From Butyricimonas synergistica DSM 23225 (lineage in GTDB: Bacteria; Bacteroidota; Bacteroidia; Bacteroidales; Marinifilaceae), in the NCBI RefSeq assembly GCF_000379665.1, contig NZ_KB903371.1:1-64000 (forward strand): a stretch of 64,000 bases of DNA, read 5' to 3'. Numbering within the stretch: position 1 is the stretch's first letter; every line of letters begins with the position of its first letter. The position numbers and the translations under genes are program-made. This document shows, one piece after another, positions 24,782-33,957 of this stretch. A model generated the notes under the pieces. That model was given only the letters and a program-made list of their open reading frames with translations. It did not search any database and had not been told where the DNA came from.

Positions 24782-25437
24782 ATAACCGCATATTCGCTCG
24801 GGGAGAAGCGGTCCGGGTTCCCGTTGCCGAAGAACAGGTACAGGTGCAGAGGTGTTCCGTCCGGTTGGCCTGCCGCGGGGATTTCCACGGTTACCTCGCC
24901 GTCACCGCGGCGCATGCCGGGGCAGGCGATCATTTGCGGGGAACGGGGTTGCGTGTCGTAGAAGTACCCGAGGTACACTTGGTCCGAGGCGCTCGCTTTC
25001 GGGCGGTCTGAGTCATTTTCCCAGCGGAGGGTGACGCTCCAGCCATCTCTTGCCACGTCCGTGATCACCGGGGCTTCCAGGGTTCCCATGGAGAAACGGA
25101 ATGTAGGGAATGCCCACACACCCTCGCCCGGGCGGAGGCATCCGCCGTTCACGGAGTGGAATGCCGAGTCGCTTTTAGCGATCCCCGTGGCCCTTGCCCA
25201 CGCGCGCCATATGGGCAGTTCCCCGGTAGCACGGCGGTATATTCGCCACATCTTTCGCACCTCGGTGAATTGGCTGGAAGATTTCTCTTCTCCCTCTGTC
25301 CTGGATTTCTTGGGTCCTCGTTTGGATTTGCATTTCCGTACTGTTCCCCCGTACAAGTAAAACGTGACGCCGTCCATTTTCAAGGGACCGTTAGTAAGTA
25401 AAGCGGCGAGTAATGATGAGTTCCTATCCATAACCAA
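24778..25437 (-). CDS. DUF6266-like protein of unknown function
   Basis: A 219-residue protein without signal peptide or membrane segment. It is basic near the front (KCKSKRGPKKSRT), has FTEVRKMWRIYRRATG and a C-terminal beta-rich part with VTLRWEND, QVYLGYFYD and LHLYLFFGN. The layout resembles the DUF6266 proteins of Bacteroidota and the divergent neighbour at 25713, though it is more distant from the family core. High GC compared with the AT-rich gap upstream. The function is not known. Confidence 0.55.
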   Translation of the reverse strand: MVMDRNSSLLAALLTNGPLKMDGVTFYLYGGTVRKCKSKRGPKKSRTEGEEKSSSQFTEVRKMWRIYRRATGELPIWRAWARATGIAKSDSAFHSVNGGCLRPGEGVWAFPTFRFSMGTLEAPVITDVARDGWSVTLRWENDSDRPKASASDQVYLGYFYDTQPRSPQMIACPGMRRGDGEVTVEIPAAGQPDGTPLHLYLFFGNGNPDRFSPSEYAVI

Positions 25438-25531
25438 TATGATTTAAGTATTAATTCCGAATTAATTCCGGTGCAATAGTACTTAAAATATTTTAATTAT
25501 GCAATAGCTACTCTTTATGAACGCTATTTAT

Positions 25532-25586
25532 TATAGGGTTCATATAGGGTTCATATAGGGTTCCTATAGGGTTCGTATAGCGTTCA
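25532..25586. repeat. Five tandem copies of an 11-base unit
   Basis: TATAGGGTTCA is repeated five times without gaps; copies 3-5 differ by one base each (last base C or G; one G to C). The unit length equals about one helical turn. It lies in the 275-base gap between two divergent genes. It may be a binding array or a slippage tract. Confidence 0.8.
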
Positions 25587-25712
25587 TGACGGAATTCATA
25601 CCGGATTGATACGGAATTATAATTGAATTAATGTATGTAATTGTCTTATCTTATTATGGTTTTGGTAAAAAAATTGTATATTTGGCAAGTGAAACATTAA
25701 AATAGATAGGGT

Positions 25713-26405
25713 ATGGCAGAATTTGTGAACCCGATAGGAAAAATACGGGGGAAATACGGGAACGTGATCGGTTACGTGAGGGAAAACGGGAAGAATTGTT
25801 GCAAAAGTGCCGGGTTGAAGCGTAAGCCGAACGGGGAGGTACAGAAACGGCAGTCTATCGCTTTCGGCGCGACGGCAGAAAGAAAACGATGGCTGATGGT
25901 CGCTATCCGGTTGGGATTTCCCGGGGGGAACGGTTACCCGAAAGGATTCAACGGGTTCGTGAGCGCGAACGTGATGAATGCCGTGAGCGTGGAAAAGATA
26001 GACCCGGAAGCACCGGTTAACCCGCGCAAAAAAGCCGGGCGGGAATTCAGGGGAAGCATTGATTACCGGAAATTGCGGGTAGCTGCCGGGCAGTTGGTGC
26101 CGCCGTCGGTTAGTACCGAGGTGGACGCGGAGAGCCGGAAGGTGCGTTTTGCTTCCCCGGGTGTGCAACTCGAGTCGATCGATTGTTTTTTGGATGATAA
26201 AATTTATGGTGTGGTGGCTGGCACGCGGGGTAAGCGTTGCCGCGTGGTGGAATTAGGTACGCGGGGCGAGGCGATTGATACGAGCGTGGATTTCCCGAGA
26301 AATGTCGAGGCGGACGAGATTGTCGTTTACGTGTTCGCCGCGAGTGCTGACGGGAAGGATGTTTCCGATTCAGTGTGTTTGCACGTGTCGTCGGATGAAA
26401 TTTGA
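25713..26405 (+). CDS. DUF6266 family protein
   Basis: A 230-residue protein with the family signature: a front part NPIGKIRGKYGNVIGYVRE, then KRQSIAFG, a region around RLGFPGGNGYPKGFNGFV and the hallmark DYRKLRVAAGQLVPP. The C-terminal half is a beta-rich domain. DUF6266 proteins are common in Bacteroidota and often occur in several copies; no function is established that I know of. It is divergent from a related gene across an 11-base repeat array. The mmcQ-like gene follows after 11 bases and may be cotranscribed. Confidence 0.75.
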   Translation: MAEFVNPIGKIRGKYGNVIGYVRENGKNCCKSAGLKRKPNGEVQKRQSIAFGATAERKRWLMVAIRLGFPGGNGYPKGFNGFVSANVMNAVSVEKIDPEAPVNPRKKAGREFRGSIDYRKLRVAAGQLVPPSVSTEVDAESRKVRFASPGVQLESIDCFLDDKIYGVVAGTRGKRCRVVELGTRGEAIDTSVDFPRNVEADEIVVYVFAASADGKDVSDSVCLHVSSDEI

Positions 26406-26416
26406 CGGTTTATAAA

Positions 26417-26785
26417 ATGAATATTGAAGAATTTAGAGAATATTGCCTTTCGCTGAAAGGGGTGCATGAGAAAATGCCTTTCCCGAATGTTGCAGACAGG
26501 TATAGCCGGGATGTATTGTGTTTTTACGTGGCGGACAAGTGGTTTTGCTTCGTGAATATCGAGGTATTCGATTTTTGTTGCATCAAGTGTGATCCCATGG
26601 AATCGGGAGAGCTGCGGGATCAATACGCTGGGATTACTCCCGGTTGGCACATGAACAAGAAGTATTGGATTAGTGTCTATTTCAACCAAGACGTTTCGGA
26701 CTATAAGATACGGGAACTTGTGAAGAAATCTTACGATATTGTTGTAAAGGGGCTTACGAAGAAGGAACGGGAATTGTTAGGGTGA
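26417..26785 (+). CDS. MmcQ/YjbR family protein
   Basis: A 122-residue cytoplasmic protein of the MmcQ/YjbR (CyaY-like fold) family: MNIEEFREYCLSLKGVHEKMPF at the start, then FYVADKWFCFVNIE, IKCDP, ITPGWHMNKKYWISVYF and a C-terminal SYDIVVKGL helix. The conserved His in WHMNKKYW is present. The role is uncertain; these are described as putative DNA-binding proteins. I chose ATG 26417 since the family begins there. Confidence 0.85.
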   Translation: MNIEEFREYCLSLKGVHEKMPFPNVADRYSRDVLCFYVADKWFCFVNIEVFDFCCIKCDPMESGELRDQYAGITPGWHMNKKYWISVYFNQDVSDYKIRELVKKSYDIVVKGLTKKERELLG

Positions 26786-26982
26786 ATATTTCCTTTGGAA
26801 GTTAATTGTTTTTCTTTATTTTGGACATTCCCGCGGTGTTTGGTTTTATGATTTGCGGGGTACCGAAATAGGTGATGGAGGATACTCCGGTTGGCTCGGT
26901 GCTGAGTTCTTGTATCACGTGGATGTTGATATGTGAGGTTCGACTTCGACATTTGCCGTTGTGCTTTTCTATTAAAATATAG

Positions 26983-27008
26983 AATCGGACTCTTTTTCTC
27001 CGATTTTT
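26983..27008. terminator. Terminator between mmcQ-like and marC-like genes
   Basis: Arms AATCGGA and TCCGATT pair perfectly around a T-rich loop and are followed by TTTT on the plus strand. It can serve both convergent genes. The rest of the 300-base gap shows nothing I can support. Confidence 0.65.
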
Positions 27009-27085
27009 ACATTAAATAATGTTAAATTAAACATTTCTTCTGCGGAGAGGGAAATCGTGTCGCGGGGGAAGGGATCCTGGGAGGG

Positions 27086-27679
27086 TTACTGTAATGACTC
27101 TAATAGAATGTTCAAGTTGGAAGTGAAAATCTTCACGGACATGGCGAGCAGGATGATACCAAAGAATTTCCGCAAGATGTAGACACCGCCTTTCCCGAGA
27201 ATCCGCTCGACCAGATAGACGTTGCGCAGGACAACGTAAACGACCGTCATGTTTAGGATAATGGCAATGATGATGCTGAATACGCTGCATTCGGCTTTGA
27301 GGGTGAGCGTGGTGGCTAATGCCCCGGCTCCCGCGATAAGAGGGAAAATGACGGGGACGATGGTGGCGGAACCTTCGGGACCGTCGTTGCGGAATATTTC
27401 GATATTGAATGTCATTTCAATGGCGAGGACAAAAAGCACCAGTGCCCCGGCGAGGGCAAAGGAGTATATATCTATGTTGAATAGTCTTAGCAGTCCGTCA
27501 CCGGCGAACAGGAAAGCTATGAATATGAGAAGAGATATTCCAGCCGCTTTGCCGGCATAGACTTTTTTCCCCGCATTGTTAAGCCCGATGATGATGGGGG
27601 TGGAACCCGTGATGTCGATCACGGCGAAAAGTACCATGAAGGCGGTGAATATTTCTTTTATATTAATGCTGAAATCCAT
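27086..27679 (-). CDS. MarC family inner-membrane protein
   Basis: A 197-residue protein with about six transmembrane segments and the family pattern FMVLFAVIDITGSTPIIIGL at the front, IVPVIFPLIAGAGALATTLTL in the middle and a LRKFFGIILLAMSVKI end. MarC proteins (formerly UPF0056) have no settled function. A minus-strand TAAATTTG (27774-27781) could be its -7 box. Confidence 0.88.
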   Translation of the reverse strand: MDFSINIKEIFTAFMVLFAVIDITGSTPIIIGLNNAGKKVYAGKAAGISLLIFIAFLFAGDGLLRLFNIDIYSFALAGALVLFVLAIEMTFNIEIFRNDGPEGSATIVPVIFPLIAGAGALATTLTLKAECSVFSIIIAIILNMTVVYVVLRNVYLVERILGKGGVYILRKFFGIILLAMSVKIFTSNLNILLESLQ

Positions 27680-28029
27680 TTTTGAATTGTGTTATAATAA
27701 AACTTGCAGGTTACAAATGCAGAGGTCAATCATTTATGAAACGGACAATGAAAGACAGCCATTTGTAAGTCTGCAAATTTACGATTAATTTTTATAATTC
27801 CCATATCTCGGCATCGGACGGTACGTGTATCCGTTTTTTCCTGTAATCCTGTTTCATGTAGAGGGGCGGGGTGCGTGAAAGGTACGCTAGACAAAAAAAC
27901 TTCAATATAGGAGATATTGTTGGCTTGAAAATTTCTGGAATCACCTTTTTTATTATACTTTTGTCAAATGCACCCTGGCGTAGGGTAAGAAGATGTATGA
28001 ACATTTCGACACGTCATGTGCCGACGTAA

Positions 28030-30771
28030 ATGAGGAACACAATGAAAAAAAGCGAAATGTCTTCTCGTGAAGACTATAAAAAGTCTTTTGAGGATGAAGT
28101 AACCGAATTGATGCAAGGACAACTCTTGTTCTCGGAAAGCATATATACCAGTCTGCCGATGGGTGTTGAAATCTATGATGCCGCGGGTCTTTTACGCGGA
28201 ATCAATGACCATGCCTTACAGATGTATGGTGTTGATGACCGGAATGCAGTGGTGGGTACGGTTAATCTTTTCAATAGTCCTTATTGTGACGAGGAGCTGA
28301 GGGGGAAAATTCAGAGAGGAGAGGATATTATATTAGAGTTCGAGTACGACTTCGATCGGATCAATGGTGATGCCTATTTTGAGTCCCACAACCAAAATTC
28401 CATTATCTATGAGGCGAAAGTTGTACCGATACGAAATAAGGAGAAAATGATTGTCGGGCACATCTTGCTTACTAATGATGTGACTCCCATGAAGGAGGCG
28501 GAATTTCGCACGGAGGAGAGCAAGAAGAATCTGGAAATGGCGATGGATACCGCTAATATGTCTTCATGGGTGTATGACACGTACAAGAAAACGTTCCACA
28601 CGTTGTATGGAAGTGCTGTCGTGAAGGATGGCTTGACGTTGGAGCCGTTGTTGGAGGCGTTACACCAGCAGGACAGGGAGCCTTTGGTACAGATTTTTAC
28701 TCGATTGATAAATAAAGAGATTTCGCAGGGGCAGATCACCGTGCGTTTTTATAACGAGGAGGAGAAGCAGTATCGCTATTACGATAGCCGGATGAGGTTG
28801 TCTTCCGAGCATTTGGGAAAATTACTGATTATTGGGACACAAATGGACGTGACGGAGAAGGTGCAGATGGCGAAAAAAACACAGGATTTGATAGTGAAGC
28901 GCGAGCTGGCGATGCAGTTCAATAGTATCGTGCATTGGGATTTTGACGTGCGGAACCAAACTTTCGAGTCTTATAACGATCCGATTAACGATTATGCCAG
29001 TGACCGGCTGGTGAAGATTTCGGAGTACATGGATGTCATCCATCCCGACGATCGTTCCATTTCACACGATGCGATACAGTCGATGTTGTCGGGTAAAGAT
29101 ATAACAGTCGATTTTACTTGCCGGATGCGAACCAAGCACGACGAGGGGTGGCAGTATTGCAATATCACGGGTGTTCCCTTTGAACGGGACGAGGGTGGGA
29201 ATATCATCCGTTTCACGGGATTCCGGCAAAATATCTCGAAACTTCACCAGTTGAACGAGGAGGTGAAGGAGAGAAATTACAAGATGGAGCTTACTTTCAA
29301 AACGGTCGGGATGTCTTATTGGGATTTTGACGTGGAAACAAGACAATTCCGGGCGTTCAATGATCCGGTAAATGATTTCCATCCCGAAAAGCCAATCACT
29401 CCCGAGGAGTACCTGAAGTCTTCCCACCCGGATGATTTGAATTGTGTCCGTGAAAATCTGGGGCATATGCTTCAAGGGGTAGATAAGGATTTTAATTTTA
29501 AATATCGTTCCAAAACGAAATGGGATAAGGATTGGCAGACCTTGTTGGTTACCGGGGTCCAGATCGAGAGGGACAAGAGGGGGCGTGTGATCCGTTATAC
29601 CGGGATCAAATTCAATAACACGGAATGGGAAAACGTGACGCGGGAGTTGAAGGAGTTGAAGGATAAAGCGGAGCTTTCCGATCGGTTGAAGTCGGCTTTT
29701 CTTGCTAATATGAGCCACGAGATACGCACCCCGCTGAATGCCATCGTGGGGTTCTCCGAGTTGATGATTGGTTCGGATGATCCGGCGGAGAAAGAGGAAT
29801 ACATGAGTGTTATCCAGTCCAACAATGAATTGCTGTTGCGGTTGATTAACGACATCTTGGATCTTTCCAAGATAGAATCGGGTATTCTCGAACGCAAAAG
29901 GGAGAGATTCAACCTGGCGAAAGTGCGTGGCGAATTGTACATGATGATCCAGCAGAAGATCACGAATCCCAATATCGAATTTATTTTGGATGATTCCGCC
30001 CCGGAGTGCTGGGTGTTGCTGGATCGAAACCGGCTCAAACAGGTGTGGGTGAATTTCCTCACCAACGCCGTGAAATGTACGAGATCCGGGTATATAAAAA
30101 CGGGATATTCTCTTGAAAAAGGAGGGGTGCGGGTGTATGTCGAGGATTCCGGGGTCGGAGTCCCGAAGGAGTTGCAAGATCGATTGTTTGGCCGCTTCCA
30201 GAAGCTGAACGATTTCGCGCAGGGGACGGGATTGGGATTGGCTATTTCCAAGGCGATTATTGAAGCGGCAGGAGGAGAGGTTGGATGTGAGTCTACTGTT
30301 GGCGTCGGGTCAACTTTTTGGGCATGGGTTCCTTGTGAGATTTCCATGCAAGAGGATGGAGAACCCGTTGTTCCCCCGGAGCCTTTAAGGCAGCCTTCGC
30401 CCTTGAGCCGATTGGAAGGGAAAGATTTGAAGATTTTGATAGCCGAAGATAACGATAGCAACTATTTGTTGGTTCAGCAAATTCTGAAGAATTATGATGT
30501 TACGCGGGTACTGAACGGAGCCGAGGCGGTGCAGGCAGTCCGTGATGGAAATTTCGATCTTGTCCTGATGGATATGAAGATGCCGGTTATGGGAGGCTTG
30601 GAGGCGACTCGGAGAATCCGGGAATTTGACCCGGAAATGCCGATCGTTGCCCTTACGGCTAACGCATTTGACTCGGATAGGACTCTTGCCCTAGAAGCCG
30701 GATGTAATGCATTTTTAACGAAACCTTTAAAGAAAAGCGAATTGCTGGAATTGTTCGCTATGAAACGATAG
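28030..30771 (+). CDS. Soluble hybrid sensor histidine kinase with PAS domains and receiver
   Basis: A 913-residue kinase with no visible signal peptide or membrane segment. Order: a PAS domain (about 35-150), a second PAS-like domain (about 170-280), two similar PAS/PAC units (about 300-405 and 420-540, both with WDFDV and HPDD motifs), HisKA with phospho-acceptor His563 (NMSHEIRTPLNAI), HATPase (NFLTNAVK, EDSGVGVP, GTGLGLAI) and a C-terminal receiver with Asp848 (LVLMDMKMP) and the acidic pair EDND. No response-regulator or output gene is adjacent, so it is an orphan. A TACTTTTG box at 27956-27963 is a likely promoter element. The 350-base gap upstream holds this and little else. Confidence 0.9.
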   Translation: MRNTMKKSEMSSREDYKKSFEDEVTELMQGQLLFSESIYTSLPMGVEIYDAAGLLRGINDHALQMYGVDDRNAVVGTVNLFNSPYCDEELRGKIQRGEDIILEFEYDFDRINGDAYFESHNQNSIIYEAKVVPIRNKEKMIVGHILLTNDVTPMKEAEFRTEESKKNLEMAMDTANMSSWVYDTYKKTFHTLYGSAVVKDGLTLEPLLEALHQQDREPLVQIFTRLINKEISQGQITVRFYNEEEKQYRYYDSRMRLSSEHLGKLLIIGTQMDVTEKVQMAKKTQDLIVKRELAMQFNSIVHWDFDVRNQTFESYNDPINDYASDRLVKISEYMDVIHPDDRSISHDAIQSMLSGKDITVDFTCRMRTKHDEGWQYCNITGVPFERDEGGNIIRFTGFRQNISKLHQLNEEVKERNYKMELTFKTVGMSYWDFDVETRQFRAFNDPVNDFHPEKPITPEEYLKSSHPDDLNCVRENLGHMLQGVDKDFNFKYRSKTKWDKDWQTLLVTGVQIERDKRGRVIRYTGIKFNNTEWENVTRELKELKDKAELSDRLKSAFLANMSHEIRTPLNAIVGFSELMIGSDDPAEKEEYMSVIQSNNELLLRLINDILDLSKIESGILERKRERFNLAKVRGELYMMIQQKITNPNIEFILDDSAPECWVLLDRNRLKQVWVNFLTNAVKCTRSGYIKTGYSLEKGGVRVYVEDSGVGVPKELQDRLFGRFQKLNDFAQGTGLGLAISKAIIEAAGGEVGCESTVGVGSTFWAWVPCEISMQEDGEPVVPPEPLRQPSPLSRLEGKDLKILIAEDNDSNYLLVQQILKNYDVTRVLNGAEAVQAVRDGNFDLVLMDMKMPVMGGLEATRRIREFDPEMPIVALTANAFDSDRTLALEAGCNAFLTKPLKKSELLELFAMKR

Positions 30772-30790
30772 GGCGTTGAAATGAAAAGAT

Positions 30791-30836
30791 AAAAGCTAAA
30801 AACTAAAAGGAGTTCAACTTTTAGTTTTTAGCTTTT
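30791..30836. terminator. Bidirectional terminator, 19-base perfect inverted repeat
   Basis: AAAAGCTAAAAACTAAAAG and its exact reverse complement flank an eight-base loop between the convergent hybrid kinase and pgk genes. A third partial copy (TTTTTAGTTTTT) follows. The long AT-rich stem with flanking A and T runs can stop transcription from both sides. Confidence 0.75.
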
Positions 30837-30848
30837 AATTTTTAGTTT

Positions 30849-32042
30849 TTATTTTCCTCGTATTGCCGTGATTCCCGGTAATTCTTTCCCTTCGATGTAT
30901 TCAAGTAAGGCGCCTCCTCCGGTGGATACGTAACTTACTTTGTCGGCGAGTCCGAATTGGTTGATGGCAGCCACGGAGTCGCCTCCGCCGATGAGCGAGA
31001 AGGCGCCTTTGGCGGTTGCTTTCACGATGGCATCGGCAATCGCTTTTGTGCCCACTGCAAATTTAGGCATCTCGAAAACTCCCACGGGACCATTCCAAAG
31101 GATGGTCTTGGATTCCTCGATGATTTTCGAGAATGCGGCGATGCTTTCCGGACCTACATCCAAACCTTCCCATCCGTCGGGTATTTCCATGGAGGGTACG
31201 ATGCGGGTGTTTGCGTCGTTGCTGAAAGCGTCGGCAGCCACGGTGTCTGTTGCGAACACGAGGTTCACGCCTTTTTCTTTGGCAATTTTTATGATGTCAA
31301 GAGCCAAGTCGAGTTTGTCGTCTTCGCAAATGGAGTTGCCGACGTGTCCGCCTTGGGCTTTTTTGAATGTATAAGTCATTCCTCCGCCGAGGATAAGATT
31401 GTCCACCTTGTCCATCAAGTTCATGATAATCTCGATCTTGGAAGAAACTTTGGAACCTCCCATGATGGCTGTGAACGGGCGGACGGGGTTGTGCATCACT
31501 TTGTCTACGCTTTCTAGTTCGCCCTGCATCACGTAACCGAATATTTTGTCATTCGGGAAGAATTTAGCGATAACGGCAGTAGAAGCGTGGGCACGGTGTG
31601 CGGTACCAAACGCATCATTGATCCACACGTCGCCGAGGGAAGCTAATTTTTGGGCGAAACCCTCGTCGCCTTTCTCTTCTTCTTTGTAGAAACGGAGGTT
31701 CTCGAGTAGAAGTACTTCGCCGGGTTTCAAGGCGGCGGCTTGTTCCTTGGCACTTTCGCCGATACAGTCATCTGCGAATTTCACGGGAGTGCCTAACAGT
31801 TCTTCCAGGTGCTTCCGGATATGATTTAGTGAAAATTTATCTTCGGGTCCATTTTTCGGGCGTCCGAGGTGTGACATCAAGATGACGGAACCTCCGTCTG
31901 CCAGCACTTTCTTGATCGTGGGGATGGCTGCCCGCATACGGGTGTCGTCGGTGATCTCGAATTTGTCATTTAACGGCACGTTGAAGTCTACGCGGATAAG
32001 AGCCCGCTTGTTTTTAAAGTTGTAATTATCAATTGTCTGCAT
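30849..32042 (-). CDS. pgk: Phosphoglycerate kinase
   Basis: Glycolytic enzyme that moves a phosphate from 1,3-bisphosphoglycerate to ADP. The 397-residue sequence shows [13 protein letters not shown] near the N-terminus, [35 protein letters not shown] and the C-terminal GGGDSVAAI nucleotide site, all standard. Monocistronic, convergent with the hybrid kinase. Confidence 0.98.
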   Translation of the reverse strand: MQTIDNYNFKNKRALIRVDFNVPLNDKFEITDDTRMRAAIPTIKKVLADGGSVILMSHLGRPKNGPEDKFSLNHIRKHLEELLGTPVKFADDCIGESAKEQAAALKPGEVLLLENLRFYKEEEKGDEGFAQKLASLGDVWINDAFGTAHRAHASTAVIAKFFPNDKIFGYVMQGELESVDKVMHNPVRPFTAIMGGSKVSSKIEIIMNLMDKVDNLILGGGMTYTFKKAQGGHVGNSICEDDKLDLALDIIKIAKEKGVNLVFATDTVAADAFSNDANTRIVPSMEIPDGWEGLDVGPESIAAFSKIIEESKTILWNGPVGVFEMPKFAVGTKAIADAIVKATAKGAFSLIGGGDSVAAINQFGLADKVSYVSTGGGALLEYIEGKELPGITAIRGK

Positions 32043-32214
32043 AGCAATTGTTTTTTAATGAATAAAATGACTTAATTGACAGATAAAGGTAAGTATAAAT
32101 TCATATTAAAATAAAAAAACAGTGGCGAAAATTTGCATCGCTCACGGAAAATACGGATTTTTACTCCCTGTATATAGTGGTACGGATTTGCAATTGAAAA
32201 AGTTAGCATGGCAA

Positions 32215-32658
32215 ATGATAGATAAGCACGAGATATTTATGCGTAAGGCTTTAGAGGAGGCTCGCCTAGCAGAAGAGGAAGGAGAAATCCCCGTGGGGGC
32301 GGTGGTGGTATGCAAAGATCGTGTGATCGCACGAGCGCATAACCAAACAGAGCGATTGAATGACGTGACTGCGCATGCCGAGATGCTGGCGATTACCTCG
32401 GCGACTTCCACGCTGGGAGGGAAATACTTGAATGACTGCACGCTCTACGTGACGTTGGAGCCTTGCGTGATGTGTGGCGGGGCGTTGGCATGGGCGCAGT
32501 TGGGGGAATTGGTTTACGGGGCTGCCGACCCGCACCGGGGATATGACCGGCTTACCCCTGCCGTGTTGCACCCGAAAACGAAAGTGACGGGGGGCGTGCT
32601 GGAAGCAGAATGTGGCGAATTGGTGAAGGCATTTTTCGCTAAGAAAAGGGAACGGTAA
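32215..32658 (+). CDS. tadA: tRNA-specific adenosine deaminase
   Basis: Converts A34 to inosine in tRNA-Arg. The 147-residue product has the zinc site HAEMLAI (His and catalytic Glu) and PCVMCGG, and the front IFMRKALEEARLAEEEGEIPVGAV. I chose ATG 32215; an in-frame GTG at 32122 would add 31 residues that do not match the family. It is followed by ruvB after 79 bases. Confidence 0.95.
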   Translation: MIDKHEIFMRKALEEARLAEEEGEIPVGAVVVCKDRVIARAHNQTERLNDVTAHAEMLAITSATSTLGGKYLNDCTLYVTLEPCVMCGGALAWAQLGELVYGAADPHRGYDRLTPAVLHPKTKVTGGVLEAECGELVKAFFAKKRER

Positions 32659-32737
32659 GGCTGATTTTTAATTGTTTTATTGTACATTTACCAATTGAAT
32701 TTGCGATAGACAGATGGATTAAAAATAGATTTAGTAC

Positions 32738-33763
32738 ATGGGAAGTTTTGATATAAGAAACGGGAATGTGCCTGATAGCGAGAAGGAGGTGGAAAAAGCC
32801 TTGCGACCTTTGAGTTTTGGCGATTTTCAAGGACAAAAGAAGATCGTGGAGAATTTGGAGATTTTCGTGCAGGCGGCAAAGATGCGGGGGGAGTCTCTGG
32901 ACCATGTCTTGTTGCATGGACCTCCCGGATTGGGGAAGACAACGTTGTCGGCGATCATCGCCAACGAGTTGGGCGTGGGAATAAAAATCACTTCCGGTCC
33001 GGTGTTGGATAAGCCGGGAGATTTGGCGGGGTTACTGACCAATTTGGAACCGAATGATGTGTTGTTTATTGATGAAATCCATCGGTTAAGCCCGATCGTG
33101 GAAGAGTACTTGTACTCGGCAATGGAAGATTTCAAGATAGACATCATGATTGACAAGGGACCTGCCGCACGTTCCGTGCAAATTCAATTGAGTCCGTTCA
33201 CGCTGATCGGGGCGACTACCCGCAGCGGATTGTTGACGGCACCGTTGCGGGCACGATTCGGAATCAATAGCCATTTGGAGTATTATGACCTGGATGTGTT
33301 GACGGGAATCGTGGAACGTTCTGCCGCGATATTGAAAACGAAAATAACCAGCCAAGCATCCAAGGAGATCGCTTCCCGTAGCCGCGGAACGCCTCGTATC
33401 GCGAATGCCCTGTTGCGGAGGGTGCGTGATTTTGCCATGGTGAAGGGGAACGGGGTGGTGGACCACGAGATCACGACTTATGCGTTGGAGGCGTTGAATA
33501 TCGATAAATTCGGATTGGATGATATGGATAACAAGATATTGTTGACGATTATCGATAAGTTCAAGGGTGGTCCCGTGGGATTGACCACGATCGCCACGGC
33601 GGTGAGTGAAGACCCGGGGACTCTGGAGGAAGTGTACGAACCTTTTCTGATTAAAGAGGGATTTTTGAAGCGAACCCCGAGGGGACGGGAAGTGACAGAT
33701 TTGGCTTATAAGCATTTGAGAAAAGACAGGAGAAAGGACGACTGGCAACCCTCGCTTTTTTAA
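32738..33763 (+). CDS. ruvB: Holliday junction branch migration helicase RuvB
   Basis: The hexameric motor that drives branch migration with RuvA. At 341 residues it is full length: Walker [10 protein letters not shown], Walker B FIDEIHRL, sensor GATTRSG, and the C-terminal winged helix ending [15 protein letters not shown]. ruvA and ruvC are not in the window. Confidence 0.98.
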   Translation: MGSFDIRNGNVPDSEKEVEKALRPLSFGDFQGQKKIVENLEIFVQAAKMRGESLDHVLLHGPPGLGKTTLSAIIANELGVGIKITSGPVLDKPGDLAGLLTNLEPNDVLFIDEIHRLSPIVEEYLYSAMEDFKIDIMIDKGPAARSVQIQLSPFTLIGATTRSGLLTAPLRARFGINSHLEYYDLDVLTGIVERSAAILKTKITSQASKEIASRSRGTPRIANALLRRVRDFAMVKGNGVVDHEITTYALEALNIDKFGLDDMDNKILLTIIDKFKGGPVGLTTIATAVSEDPGTLEEVYEPFLIKEGFLKRTPRGREVTDLAYKHLRKDRRKDDWQPSLF

Positions 33764-33957
33764 AGCGGGAAATATATAAGTTATTGAACTATTGAATGGT
33801 TTAGAGCTTTTACGAACGTTAAATATTAATCCGGGGAGAGAGGATGGCGTTTTAGTCCGGTTTTCGTGGAAAAATATTAGAACGTCAGATAGTTATAGTT
33901 TAGTTAAATTTTGCTAAGCATACCAATTGTTAAAATTGAATTGTTAAATTTGCGTGT

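Noticed and set aside
25532-25586. Possible CRISPR array
   Set aside because: The 11-base units follow each other without spacers and no cas genes are near.
27792-28004. 70-codon minus-strand open frame in the gap before the hybrid kinase
   Set aside because: No recognisable domain, no clear start signal, and it overlaps the kinase promoter.
29062-30177. Long minus-strand open frame inside the hybrid kinase gene
   Set aside because: It is antisense to well-conserved kinase domains and its product resembles nothing; such frames are common opposite GC-rich coding DNA.
30791-30836. Inverted repeat as the end of an insertion sequence
   Set aside because: There is no transposase; the arms are adjacent and lie between convergent genes, which fits a terminator.
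32122-32214. GTG-initiated extension of tadA
   Set aside because: The 31 extra residues do not match TadA proteins and an ATG follows exactly where the family starts.
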